Assembly: GCA_019636035.1 (NCBI GenBank)
Contig: JAHBYI010000001.1
Location: 905,168 to 969,167 of the forward strand
Reading direction: 5' to 3'
DNA: 64,000 nucleotides
DNA from: Candidatus Paracaedibacteraceae bacterium
GTDB lineage: Bacteria; Pseudomonadota; Alphaproteobacteria; Paracaedibacterales; Paracaedibacteraceae
Shown: positions 17,527 to 26,544 of the stretch, piece by piece
Position numbering within the stretch: position 1 is the first letter of the stretch
Layout: every line of letters begins with the position of its first letter
Program-made: the position numbers and the translations under genes
The notes under the pieces: generated by a model
What the model saw: only the letters and a program-made list of their open reading frames with translations
Told to the model about the DNA's origin: nothing
Database searches by the model: none

Positions 17527-17828
17527 AGGAGCGAAATACCTGTTTCTTTTGCAATTTGATATATCTGTAGTTCGGTATGATCATGCACGAGATTGAGAAC
17601 AATATCAATGCGTTGCTCTCCGATAAGAATCATAAGATCTGCATCAAATCGGATTTTTGCTTGAACCGCATCTTTGGCAGAGAGTTCAGTTTCTACGTAT
17701 AAATCAATATCTCCCCCTTTGCGGGTATCATCAACGCGAGATCCAAATAACCAGAGATGATCATTGGGGGTAAAGTGTTTTTTAAAGCTAAGTTTAATGC
17801 TAGACAACTCTTGTTCGGATAAACGCAT
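17523..17828 (-). CDS. MNT-type minimal nucleotidyltransferase antitoxin (MntA-like)
   Basis: 101 residues with the polymerase-beta nucleotidyltransferase core: WLFGSRVDDTRKGGDIDLYVE (residues 26-46) gives the GSxxD...DxD active site, and the third acidic residue lies in RIDIVL. In characterised pairs the MNT protein adds AMP to a HEPN toxin tyrosine. It comes first in the operon and overlaps the HEPN gene by four bases. Confidence 0.85.
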   Translation of the reverse strand: MRLSEQELSSIKLSFKKHFTPNDHLWLFGSRVDDTRKGGDIDLYVETELSAKDAVQAKIRFDADLMILIGEQRIDIVLNLVHDHTELQIYQIAKETGISLL

Positions 17829-17840
17829 ATTTTCTTTCCC

Positions 17841-19172
17841 CTATGCCAACACAATACATTTACCGCTTAAGATTTTACAAGCTCCATTAGCCTGAGGGGC
17901 GGGGATGCCGACGACCTGTGGTGAGTATAATGTTTTTCGTCCGCGTTTGATTTTATGAACGTTAATTTTGCCATAGCCAATTTTTCTAACAGCATCGCGG
18001 GCGATGGACTTTGCTTTCTTTTCGCTCGATACCGTTGTTAATTGGATGGTTCGTTTGGAATAGGTCTTTGTTGTCTTAAGTGGTGCTGCCGGCTTTATCC
18101 AATGGGCGGGGAGAGCCTTTGGCTCTTCTTGTGTGTATTGACATGTTTGTGCCATTGCTGGCGTGTCTTCATTGATTGTCTCATGGAGCAATGTGTCAAT
18201 GTCAGGTGTTGACTCAGCTTGATCATTGGTTGTTTCAAAAGAAATCTCATGGGATAAATCGGGCTCGTTGTCCTGTTCGGCGATCATGTCGTTGAGCTGA
18301 TCGTCCTCAATGATCGGCACATCCCGATGGGCTCCGTTTTTAGTAAAGTAGACCTCGAATAATTCGGTAACGCGACGGTCGCGCCAATGACGATTAGGCC
18401 CCCCCATAACAACAGTGATAAGGCGTCGACGTTGATTCGACTCTGTTGCGCGGACGGCGGATGCTGCCAGATTGAACCCCGAGGCACCAATGAATCCCGT
18501 TTTAATGCCATCGACACCTTTGACTTTGCCTAGCAGATGATTATGATTGCGGTGTTCTGTGCCTTTGTAGAAAAAGCTGCGCAGACTGAAATATTTGTAC
18601 TGATTGGGGTAGTCGCGGTAGAGGGCACGCGATAAAATTGCCATGTCACGGGCACTTGTGATCTGGGATGGATTAGGCAGACCGGACGCATTTTTAAAGA
18701 CTGTCGATGACATGCCGAGGGCTCGGGCTTTTTGAGTCATTTTGCGGGCAAAGGCTTCTTCGCTACCCCCCAGAAACTCTGCCATAACAACAGCGGCATC
18801 ATTAGCAGATTTTGTGACAAGCCCGAGAATCGTTGCTTTGAGAGGGATTGTCTCTCCAGGGCTAAGGCCAAGTTTTGACGGAGCTTGACGTGATGCTCGT
18901 GCTGAGACGGGAAGGCGTGTTTCTAGGGTAATGCGACCCTCACGCAAAGCTTCGAAGGCCATATAGAGCGTCATCATTTTTGTCAATGAGGCAGGGTGGC
19001 GGATGCCATCTGCATCTTCGTTGTGTAGAACCTGACCGGTTTCTGCATCCATGACAATAGATGAATATTTGGGAGAGTATGGTTTTGGTGTAATTTTTTT
19101 GCGTAACCGAGCATCGCTGTCACTTGCACTAATGATCAGTCCAAGAAATAATAAACCGACACGTCGCCACAT
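17841..19172 (-). CDS. D-alanyl-D-alanine carboxypeptidase with C-terminal SPOR-like region
   Basis: Penicillin-binding protein of the DacA/DacF type that trims pentapeptide stems in the periplasm. Signal peptide (MWRRVGLLFLGLIISASDSDA), then the three active-site motifs: SLTK (Ser62, Lys65), SAN in LVTKSANDAAVV and KTG in VDGIKTGFIG. After the catalytic domain there is a low-complexity acidic linker (about residues 275-370) and a C-terminal basic region (IQLTTVSSEKKAKSIARDA and following) that resembles a SPOR peptidoglycan-binding domain. The ATG at 19172 gives a clean signal peptide; a GTG seven codons upstream is possible. It lies 12 bases upstream of the MNT/HEPN pair. Confidence 0.88.
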   Translation of the reverse strand: MWRRVGLLFLGLIISASDSDARLRKKITPKPYSPKYSSIVMDAETGQVLHNEDADGIRHPASLTKMMTLYMAFEALREGRITLETRLPVSARASRQAPSKLGLSPGETIPLKATILGLVTKSANDAAVVMAEFLGGSEEAFARKMTQKARALGMSSTVFKNASGLPNPSQITSARDMAILSRALYRDYPNQYKYFSLRSFFYKGTEHRNHNHLLGKVKGVDGIKTGFIGASGFNLAASAVRATESNQRRRLITVVMGGPNRHWRDRRVTELFEVYFTKNGAHRDVPIIEDDQLNDMIAEQDNEPDLSHEISFETTNDQAESTPDIDTLLHETINEDTPAMAQTCQYTQEEPKALPAHWIKPAAPLKTTKTYSKRTIQLTTVSSEKKAKSIARDAVRKIGYGKINVHKIKRGRKTLYSPQVVGIPAPQANGACKILSGKCIVLA

Positions 19173-19315
19173 GAAAATTATAAACCCCACCACACCCTTT
19201 ATTCTTATATCTTACCTCATTTTTTAAAGAAATGAGAGAAAAATTATTTGGTAAAAAAACCTTTTAATTTAGCGCAATAACTCTTATTTCATATAAACAA
19301 ATTATGAGGTTTTTT

Positions 19316-20563
19316 ATGAAATTGGTTGTCAGGTTTTTTAGGTTATCTTTTTGGTTAAGTGTTATTTCCGTTGATGCAGTTGAGCCAAACCATGAGCCGT
19401 TGGCTGATGATTTATATTGCCGTGCTGTGCAAGAAGGATGTGTTCAGATTTGCGATCCCATTGGCTTGCACTTTAAAAAGATCGTGACGTTTGATGATGG
19501 CTGCCGTTTAACAAGTCTTAGAATTTTTCGACCCTTTATGGACGGTGAGTCTAGCGAGGGTGCTAAGGTGTGTTTGAAGGATGGGAAGACCTTTAAATCT
19601 TTGGGGAAAATCCATCTGACTGAATACCCGGATCCAAAGCCGTATCAAACTCATTTTATGTTAGATTTTCTTTATGTTTTTGAGGGTAATCAAGGCCAAG
19701 GAATTGGGCCAAAAGCCTTAACTTGCCTTAAGAGGATTGTTGCACATCTGAGTCAACAATCACTTTTTTATCAAACACTTGGTTTGTTGTCTCAAGATGT
19801 TGATTATCATATTGGGGAACATCATATACACTTACCAAAAGTGCCAAGGCGTGTTGATTTCTATATGAAATCAGGATTTCAAATCCACCCGGAAACTGAG
19901 GCTTTAATCCAATTCTTAGATATTGGGCATATGGCACGGCAGATGACAGCCCCCAGACTTGCAGACTATATGGCGTATTATGTCGTTAAGGGAATGTCAA
20001 AGGCGAAGATAAAAGAAATGGCCAAGCAGATATTGCCAGGGCTTATTGCGCACTATCAGATACCTGTTGCTCTTGAGTATTTAATTGCGTGTGTGCGGTG
20101 CAATGGCAACGAAGCATCAATCCATATTTTGAATCGATCCTATTACCGCGAAGGGGTCTCAGATGAACGACAAAATATGCACAAGAAGTTTGCTTACTTT
20201 TTGACATGGACAGTGGGGCAAGAGCCTGATCAACGCGGATTAAGTTTAGGCGATGGTGTCCTGTTGCCTCAGAAGTTTTTAACACTGGCAGAAGGTGACA
20301 ATAAGTTTGACTTACTCCAGGATCAAGTTAACTTTAACCAGGTTATTCAGGACTTGTGCGGTATGTTCTCTAAAAAACCTGGGCGTCGGGTTGGCTCAAA
20401 AAACAAAAAGAGAGGTTTGAGTGACCTTAACTTGTCTCAAGGACATGGAGAGTCTCAATCTAAACGGATAAAACTCGCAGAACTAGGAACTACGGATTTA
20501 GACCACGAATGGCAAGACGATACAGAGTCCCGTTCGGGTTTAAGTTTTGATCGGGGACAATAA
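19316..20563 (+). CDS. Exported GNAT-like protein with basic C-terminal tail
   Basis: A signal peptide (MKLVVRFFRLSFWLSVISV, cleavage near VDA) precedes a region with the GNAT acetyl-CoA motif: FMLDFLYVFEGNQGQGIGPK (about residues 107-126) has the beta4 strand and the Q-G-Q-G-I-G loop. A helical region follows. The C-terminal 75 residues are low-complexity with KKPGRRVGSKNKKRG and SKRIKL, resembling an AT-hook/nuclear-localisation signal, then an acidic end. The ATG at 19316 has GAGG six bases upstream. No close named family is recognised; an exported acetyltransferase acting on host targets is a hypothesis. Its last 74 bases overlap the 3' end of the convergent Vps62-like gene. Confidence 0.7.
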   Translation: MKLVVRFFRLSFWLSVISVDAVEPNHEPLADDLYCRAVQEGCVQICDPIGLHFKKIVTFDDGCRLTSLRIFRPFMDGESSEGAKVCLKDGKTFKSLGKIHLTEYPDPKPYQTHFMLDFLYVFEGNQGQGIGPKALTCLKRIVAHLSQQSLFYQTLGLLSQDVDYHIGEHHIHLPKVPRRVDFYMKSGFQIHPETEALIQFLDIGHMARQMTAPRLADYMAYYVVKGMSKAKIKEMAKQILPGLIAHYQIPVALEYLIACVRCNGNEASIHILNRSYYREGVSDERQNMHKKFAYFLTWTVGQEPDQRGLSLGDGVLLPQKFLTLAEGDNKFDLLQDQVNFNQVIQDLCGMFSKKPGRRVGSKNKKRGLSDLNLSQGHGESQSKRIKLAELGTTDLDHEWQDDTESRSGLSFDRGQ

Positions 20564-21839
20564 AGTAGTTTTTTATCGTATTTTCTTTGGGGGGGAAACA
20601 TTGTGTTTTCCCCTTTTGGATACGGTACATGGTTTTTGTCCCCAGCAATCCTGATTTTCGAATATCAAACGATTCGTTTGAATTGACCCATTGTTGCGTT
20701 TTAAAATCAAAAACTTCCAGCATGAAGCAGATGGTTTTAAAGTGGGTTGAGAAATCAAATGAGAATTTTGCGCGTGTCTTTGAATTCTGATCTAACAGTC
20801 TAAAATCGTCACGGGGTTCATAGATTTTTAGATCAATCAGATTGCCTTTGGTGGCCTTTTGAATATCTGTGCCGGGGATGGGGGTGCTTGGATAGTTTGT
20901 TGCCCATGTAATCTTGTCATGTAATCCCTTGGGGCCTAGATCTCCTGCTAATCCCCAGCGACCTTGCCAGTTGACCCATGGTATCGTATCGTCGATCATC
21001 ACCACTTTTTCCCATGTTCGCCAGGATGTATTGCCTTTATCGACAAGATCACCATCCCCTGTTGGGCGTAGGCCATGGGGACGAGGATAGGATGCGTGGC
21101 CATATTTTGCAGAATAAATAATGGGGTGTTCAGATTCATAAAAATCAACGTTTGGTTTTTGTTGACCATAAATCGTGGCGGATTCGCCCCCTTCTCGTCC
21201 GTGGCGTGAAAAATAGATTTCCATAATTTTCCAATCATTATCAACTTTTTGAATGGTGACGATGATATGCTCCCAGTCGCCTTCGTGAATCCCGAGAGGG
21301 CCATGACCACCCGCAGCAATCGGGGCAAAGGGGCCATTATAGGTATAGTTAAACCAATATTGAATATGGGCTTTGATGGGGCTTGTGTAGACAACTTTGC
21401 TGTAAACGGGGGCAGGGGATGATCCGTCTTGACGCAGAGGCATACCCGCATAGATTTGGCGATTTCCCATAAGATCAAGAGCCATAGAGCTAACATTATT
21501 CGCCAACAGGTCACTTATGTAAACTTGCCCCATGGGGATTATTTCGGCTACTTTGGCTGCCCGTGAAAATGGTTTAACAGGGCCGATACCATATTGTTTT
21601 TCACGCTCATCAACGCGGACAAGTCGTGAGTTCTTTAGGAAGAATTCGACTGAACAAGGAAAGTATTTTTCACCGGAATGAAAAAAAACAAGGGGGGCAA
21701 ACCGTTGGGCTAAATGTTGCGAATTATCATAACGAGACGGATCATCTGTAAATCCTTGAGGCTGTTCTGGGTTGACAGTGCCATAAGCAAGATTTGCTAT
21801 AACTGTTAGAATAGCCATCGTCAATTTGATAATGCGCAT
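20490..21839 (-). CDS. Secreted Vps62-type (DUF946) domain protein
   Basis: 449 residues with signal peptide (MRIIKLTMAILTVIANLAYG). The conserved Vps62 pattern follows: LAQRFAPLVFFHSGEKYFPC, IQYWFNYTYNGP, HEGDWEHIIVTI, YFSRHGREGG and IIYSAKYGHASYP. The family is named for fungal vacuolar protein sorting protein 62 and also occurs in plants and some bacteria; its molecular role is not established. GGGAG precedes the ATG by nine bases. The last 74 bases overlap the convergent gene. Confidence 0.8.
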   Translation of the reverse strand: MRIIKLTMAILTVIANLAYGTVNPEQPQGFTDDPSRYDNSQHLAQRFAPLVFFHSGEKYFPCSVEFFLKNSRLVRVDEREKQYGIGPVKPFSRAAKVAEIIPMGQVYISDLLANNVSSMALDLMGNRQIYAGMPLRQDGSSPAPVYSKVVYTSPIKAHIQYWFNYTYNGPFAPIAAGGHGPLGIHEGDWEHIIVTIQKVDNDWKIMEIYFSRHGREGGESATIYGQQKPNVDFYESEHPIIYSAKYGHASYPRPHGLRPTGDGDLVDKGNTSWRTWEKVVMIDDTIPWVNWQGRWGLAGDLGPKGLHDKITWATNYPSTPIPGTDIQKATKGNLIDLKIYEPRDDFRLLDQNSKTRAKFSFDFSTHFKTICFMLEVFDFKTQQWVNSNESFDIRKSGLLGTKTMYRIQKGKTQCFPPKENTIKNYFIVPDQNLNPNGTLYRLAIRGLNP

Positions 21840-22094
21840 GATAATTTACTCCCGGTTCTGAGATTAGCATAACGACCGAACCTTAAAATCACGTAAAAAA
21901 ATAAAAAAAATAGAGGGACATCATAAAAAACTATTGAAATTATTTTTTTTGATGTTATTTATGATGTAGGCGTCGGAAAAACAACAATAAAAACCGATGC
22001 CAATTTTTTTACCCAAAGCAATCATCTATAACTTTACAGCATCTTATAGAAATCTATATCCTTAAGGGACAGACACTAACTAAAGGACGTTCCC

Positions 22095-22676
22095 ATGATT
22101 TCTCAAGATTCCCTGAACACCCTGTTCCTAGAAGCGCGAACCTATAATGCTTGGCAAGACAAACCTGTTAGCCTTGATCTGCTTCACCAAATTTTTGATT
22201 TAGCCAAAATGGCACCAACCAGTGCAAATTGCTCGCCCATGCGCGTTGTCTTTGTTCAATCCCAAGAGGCTAAAGAAAAACTAAAACCATGTCTTGCTGC
22301 GGGGAATGTTGATAAAACAATGGCAGCCCCTGTCACGGCACTTGTTGCTTATGATCTGAAGTTTTATGATTATTTACCTCGCCTCTTCCCGCACGCAGAT
22401 GCACGCTCTTGGTTTGTTGGTAATGATCCTTTTATTCAGAGCACAGCCGAATTTAATGGTGCCTTACAGGCAGCCTATTTAATCATGGCAGCGCGGGCTT
22501 GTGGCTTGGACTGTGGGCCGATGACGGGGTTTGATAAACAGGCGGTGGATGATGCTTTCTTTGCAGGCACATCGTTTAAATCAAGTATGCTCTGTAATTT
22601 AGGGTATGGCGATGTTTCAGGTTTATATCCACGCAGTCCGCGCTTTGATTTTGATGATGTGTGTCAGGTTTTATAG
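22095..22676 (+). CDS. Nitroreductase family protein (RutE/malonic semialdehyde reductase-like)
   Basis: 193-residue FMN-dependent oxidoreductase of the nitroreductase superfamily. The start ([20 protein letters not shown]), [45 protein letters not shown] and CNLGYGD match the RutE/HadB-RutE subgroup, which reduces malonic semialdehyde or similar small carbonyls with NAD(P)H. The rest of the rut pathway is not in the window, so the substrate is open. AAGGA ribosome site nine bases before ATG. Confidence 0.85.
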   Translation: MISQDSLNTLFLEARTYNAWQDKPVSLDLLHQIFDLAKMAPTSANCSPMRVVFVQSQEAKEKLKPCLAAGNVDKTMAAPVTALVAYDLKFYDYLPRLFPHADARSWFVGNDPFIQSTAEFNGALQAAYLIMAARACGLDCGPMTGFDKQAVDDAFFAGTSFKSSMLCNLGYGDVSGLYPRSPRFDFDDVCQVL

Positions 22677-22685
22677 TGATGTAAA

Positions 22686-22717
22686 AAACCCCCGATTCAT
22701 AACAAAGTCGGGGGTTT
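22686..22717. terminator. Bidirectional terminator between convergent genes
   Basis: AAACCCCCGA and its complement TCGGGGGTTT form a 10-bp stem with a 12-base loop. It serves the nitroreductase gene and the gene converging from the other side. Confidence 0.85.
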
Positions 22718-22744
22718 CTTGACCAAGGTCATTTCATAGCACGA

Positions 22745-23083
22745 TTAACAGCCAAAAAAGCTTTTAATCCATGTCCAAGCGCGTTGAAGCAAACTTGGCT
22801 TAACGACAACGTCAGCTTTTGGTTGATTCATAAAAGGTTTTGCTTCCTTTAATTTATCAAAGCTGCTGCTGCGTGCTAATTTTTCAGGTTGTTTTGCTAG
22901 ATTAACAGTAAATCCTGTGACGCCCATAAGACTGTCTCCAAGACCTTTCCCACTACTGGGTTGTGCAAGTTCTTGACGACTGATGTCAAACAGGTTACTG
23001 GTGCGATCCATCAGAACAGGCTCAGCCTGAGCTGATCCCATTAACCCTGAAATAACCAAGGCAGAAGTAAGGATTGTTTTCAT
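22745..23083 (-). CDS. Small exported protein of unknown function
   Basis: 112 residues: a textbook signal peptide (MKTILTSALVISGLMGSAQA, cleavage before EP), a polar middle, and an amphipathic aromatic tail (LLQRAWTWIKSFFGC) that could associate with membranes. A ribosome site AAGGAAG precedes the ATG. No family recognised. It lies 30 bases downstream of the 1029-residue exported protein and may be co-transcribed with it. Confidence 0.65.
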   Translation of the reverse strand: MKTILTSALVISGLMGSAQAEPVLMDRTSNLFDISRQELAQPSSGKGLGDSLMGVTGFTVNLAKQPEKLARSSSFDKLKEAKPFMNQPKADVVVKPSLLQRAWTWIKSFFGC

Positions 23084-23113
23084 CTTTTTTCTTCCTTTAG
23101 TTAATTAGTGATC

Positions 23114-26100
23114 TTATCGATCACTGATTTCAGACTCTGACGAGTCTGAAACTTGTAGGACTGATTGAAGCATAGTCACTGTTTGTTGCTTCAATTCAGT
23201 CAAAAGTGTGTCATATGTCCAAATGCTGGATCCATGACTGCGTTGAACCAGTGAGGCTAATTCACTCTGGTAACGATCAATAGCCATAAGATCATCGGAT
23301 AAAATAACTTGAGACCGTCGAGTCTGATCAATTTTCTTTGCAACTTTTAGCATATCGCCAACAGTCAATGCAAAGGGAGATCGCTTTTCAAAAACAGCAG
23401 GATCAGCTGAAATCATGTCTTTGATTGTTTTTGCTATAAAATAAGCTTCGAATCCGTGACTTTCAAGCGTTTCAAGGGGGACGTCTTGTAGGGCAGGTAC
23501 ATTGAATTGTGCGATCTCTACGCGTTCCTGAGTATCATCAGAAACAAGAGTCCAGTCAGTGCTATCAACGCGTTTTGATGTTGATGGTTTACTTGTTGAC
23601 GAATAAAACCAAGAAAACAAGCCTTTGGATTCTTCTGTTTTAGGTTGTGTCATTTTATCCCTGTCAAGATTGATTTTCCGATGAATCAATTCTTGAATAA
23701 TGTATTGATAGATTGCTGTGTTTATATTACCACCGAGGCTAAGCTGCCCAATGTCAGCTCTAAATGATTTAAATTTATCATTTTGGGCAAGAGAGCCTAT
23801 ACATTTTTGGACGTATTCACGTGATACTTCCTGAGCCGAGTTGGAGTCGTTAAAGACGACAGAGTCAAATGTGGTTGCAATTACATCTATTTCATCTGTG
23901 CCGATTTGATCCAAGAATTTTTGGCCATAGTGATTTCCTAAATAGCTCAAAACATTGCGTTGGTATCGTTCGTGAATTGGCTGTGATTCAACTTCTGCGA
24001 TAGATTGATCAACGGTGGTAACCTTTAATCGAGATTCCGCATCATCTATCTTTGACAGTTTTTTTGCTAACTCTAATTGTTCCGTCAGTGTTTTATCCAT
24101 GCCAAGGCTGCTGGTCTGAATAAGGCGGACAAGGCTTTCATGAGAGTGCAGAAGATCGCTATAATTTTCGAGTGCAACAGCAAAACCTGGAAGGTCTGTT
24201 ATTGGGCGGCTGAAATCAAATTGATCACGCATGCCACTGTTATTAAGGGCTTTAAGAGCAAGAATGAAATGGTCTAAACTCAGGCCATTCATGAGTGTTT
24301 CCATTGCTGTGTCGACATCACCAACCTTGTCGTTCAAGGCCTCTTTTGCTTCCTCAATCTGACGAAGAACATCTATGGCGTCTTCAGTAAACTTAGCAGA
24401 CAGACTCTGTCTTTTACCTTCATCCGGTTTTAGTTTCTTGGACTGGTCATCTTGACTAAGCCATGTATAATGTTTTGCCAGATGATCGAGTTCCGCTTTC
24501 AGAAATTCAAACGATGGGTGTTTGCGCATTGTATCCAGTAATTGTTGCTGCTCATCTGTCAGTTTCAGTTGACCCTGGATTTCACCGTTCCAATAGGCTT
24601 GTGCTCGGCTATACAACGATGCTGTTTTGGTAAAATCAGATTGTTGACCTTCTATGGCATCCAATGCTTTTGCCAGTTCAAACAATTTGATACGTGCCAC
24701 AGTGTCATGATGGTTGGCCTGGGCATGACTTTGGGGTGCCGTCATCAGGGTTAGACCATCCTTTGTATCCTTTGAGCTGAGTAATGTTACCGCTAGTTTT
24801 GTTAGTCCGGATGCCTCTAGGATCATGGATAACGGGGTGCTTATGGCTGTGGCTAAATCTGTAATCAGCGCATCGACAAACTTTTGCTGATTTTGGGTAT
24901 CTCGTCCTTCGTAGTCTTTGCGGAAAAGGGCAAGCTCTGTTGGTGATGGGGTGGGATTAAGTCCATACAGTTGATGTTCTGCCGGGGTTACAGGCATGAA
25001 CTGATTAACATAATAGGTTGCTGTTAATCGAAGTGAGTTCATAGTCATGTTAATAACTTGACGACGAGATTCATCCAAACCACGAGGAAGGGCTGCTTGC
25101 AATACTCCGTTGCTTGCCCAGTATGCAAGGCCTGCACCAAAGGCACCATCCAAAAAAGGTATAGATGTCATTGATTCACCGATAGAGTATCCAATGAACC
25201 CCATTGTACCTGTAATGACTTGGGCATTATTATTGATTGCACGGGCAACAGCCAGGCCAACGGGGTCACTGATTTTGTCTGCTGTTAATCCGGCTAAGCC
25301 AATAACAGATTCAATAACACCTTCGCGGATATAGTGTGATAGGCGTGGGTTTAGATAACGCCATAAGTTAGAAAAACTTTGTTGGGTTTCTTGGGTCAAT
25401 GATGGAAGCATTTCGGCATTGTCATAGTCAGCTAGTGCTAGTTTTAGGCCTTCTTCGCCAATGACTATCCCGGATAAGCCAACAAGTCCGGCTGAACTAA
25501 TCATTGCTTGTGTAAGCTTTATCCCGGTGAGTTGCTCAAAATATCTCACTGTTAATCGAGCAAAAAGAGCATCAATTTGATTCATTAAGAACGAATTGAT
25601 TGCTGAGTTGTTAATCAGTGAAATGAGGACGCCTCTTAAAGGCAGAGCATTTGGTAAAATAGCAGAAACAAAACTGGCTGCGACACTGAGTGTTACATCG
25701 TAATGGGTTTCTGTAACATTTCGTTCTGGTATAAATACTTTTTTAGGGCTGCCAAAAGCACCTGTCTTTAAGAGGGCTTGGTATACACCTTCACGAACAA
25801 AGGTAAAGATTTCTTTGAGTGAGTCTGCGTCTAGTTCGCCGCGTTCTTGTGTTCCAGCATTTCTTTGCTGATATTGTTTGATACTTGTTCCCAACGTTCT
25901 TTGAATAAGTTGTCGGATTGTGTCTTCACCAACCTCTTTGAATTCTCCGTTCAAGACAGATGTAATAAAGTCTTTTGTCCCGCTAACGTAGCTGGAAAAC
26001 CCGTCGCGTGCACCTCTGATAAAAGCGCGTCCGGTTTCTGCCGGTAGATTTTGCGTTAATGTTTGATTAGTCTTACTGTGTTCAACAAAGAATGCATCAA

Positions 26101-26203
26101 CAGGACGAAGTGTTAATTGCTGGCCTGTTGGTTCCATGGACCAAGAAATGCTGGATAATACGGTGCTAAAACAGAGTGCTACCGAGATGGATTTGCGGAT
26201 CAT
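23114..26203 (-). CDS. Very large exported protein of unknown function
   Basis: 1029 residues with a signal peptide (about 1-22). The middle (about residues 175-400) has several glycine/alanine-rich hydrophobic stretches, for example SAGLVGLSGIVIGEEGL and GFIGYSIGESMTSIPFLDG, that could insert in or perforate membranes. The second half is helical and charged, with S/T-rich segments near 860-880 and an acidic end (SDSSESEISDR). No catalytic motif was recognised. GGGGAAG ribosome site before the ATG. No frameshift or stop is seen, so it is under selection at this length. A host-interaction role is inferred only from export, size and context. Confidence 0.65.
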   Translation of the reverse strand: MIRKSISVALCFSTVLSSISWSMEPTGQQLTLRPVDAFFVEHSKTNQTLTQNLPAETGRAFIRGARDGFSSYVSGTKDFITSVLNGEFKEVGEDTIRQLIQRTLGTSIKQYQQRNAGTQERGELDADSLKEIFTFVREGVYQALLKTGAFGSPKKVFIPERNVTETHYDVTLSVAASFVSAILPNALPLRGVLISLINNSAINSFLMNQIDALFARLTVRYFEQLTGIKLTQAMISSAGLVGLSGIVIGEEGLKLALADYDNAEMLPSLTQETQQSFSNLWRYLNPRLSHYIREGVIESVIGLAGLTADKISDPVGLAVARAINNNAQVITGTMGFIGYSIGESMTSIPFLDGAFGAGLAYWASNGVLQAALPRGLDESRRQVINMTMNSLRLTATYYVNQFMPVTPAEHQLYGLNPTPSPTELALFRKDYEGRDTQNQQKFVDALITDLATAISTPLSMILEASGLTKLAVTLLSSKDTKDGLTLMTAPQSHAQANHHDTVARIKLFELAKALDAIEGQQSDFTKTASLYSRAQAYWNGEIQGQLKLTDEQQQLLDTMRKHPSFEFLKAELDHLAKHYTWLSQDDQSKKLKPDEGKRQSLSAKFTEDAIDVLRQIEEAKEALNDKVGDVDTAMETLMNGLSLDHFILALKALNNSGMRDQFDFSRPITDLPGFAVALENYSDLLHSHESLVRLIQTSSLGMDKTLTEQLELAKKLSKIDDAESRLKVTTVDQSIAEVESQPIHERYQRNVLSYLGNHYGQKFLDQIGTDEIDVIATTFDSVVFNDSNSAQEVSREYVQKCIGSLAQNDKFKSFRADIGQLSLGGNINTAIYQYIIQELIHRKINLDRDKMTQPKTEESKGLFSWFYSSTSKPSTSKRVDSTDWTLVSDDTQERVEIAQFNVPALQDVPLETLESHGFEAYFIAKTIKDMISADPAVFEKRSPFALTVGDMLKVAKKIDQTRRSQVILSDDLMAIDRYQSELASLVQRSHGSSIWTYDTLLTELKQQTVTMLQSVLQVSDSSESEISDR

Positions 26204-26268
26204 GTGCTTCCCCTTGAGTTATTTACTTTTTTTATATGGGGGTTAATTTTATTTTTTCAACAAAAAAT

Positions 26269-26344
26269 TGGCGTCCCCTACGGGATTCGAACCCGTGTCG
26301 CCACCGTGAGAGGGTGGTGTCCTAGGCCTCTAGACGAAGGGGAC
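26269..26344 (-). tRNA. tRNA-Glu (CTC anticodon)
   Basis: On the minus strand GTCCCCTTCGTCTAGAGG starts a canonical tRNA-Glu. The anticodon arm is CCACC-CTCTCAC-GGTGG, giving anticodon CTC; the T-arm is GGGTTCGAATCCC; the acceptor GGGGAC closes, and CCA is encoded. Total 76 bases with CCA. Confidence 0.95.
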
Positions 26345-26349
26345 GTATT

Positions 26350-26455
26350 TATGGTTATTCTATTTGACTTTTCTACAACGTTATCCGTCGCTCACGTACT
26401 TATGTACGCTTCGTATCCTCTTTCCTTGTATAAAAATCAACAGGAACAACTATAG
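26350..26455. repeat. Imperfect palindromic intergenic element, copy D
   Basis: About 105 bp whose two arms resemble each other (outer ends ATGGTTATTC and, reverse-complemented, TATAGTTGTTCC; inner TCACGTACTTATGTACG). It has the same outer TATAG-type ends and TTC/CATT composition as the element near the LRR genes but a different centre. The rest of the gap to 26544 holds nothing recognised. Confidence 0.5.
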
Positions 26456-26544
26456 TGAGCTATTTTGTTTGATCTTTTACGTCAACGTGAATAATCACCT
26501 GTACTATTTTATAAAGTCTTTGGGACAAATAATCAAGACATAAT

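Noticed and set aside
20999..21514. 171-codon frame inside the Vps62-like gene
   Set aside because: Shifted shadow of a gene with clear domain motifs.
26204..26455. Plus-strand frame over the tRNA-Glu
   Set aside because: It reads through the antisense of a tRNA gene and a palindromic element; the GIRTRV-type peptide is a known tRNA artefact.
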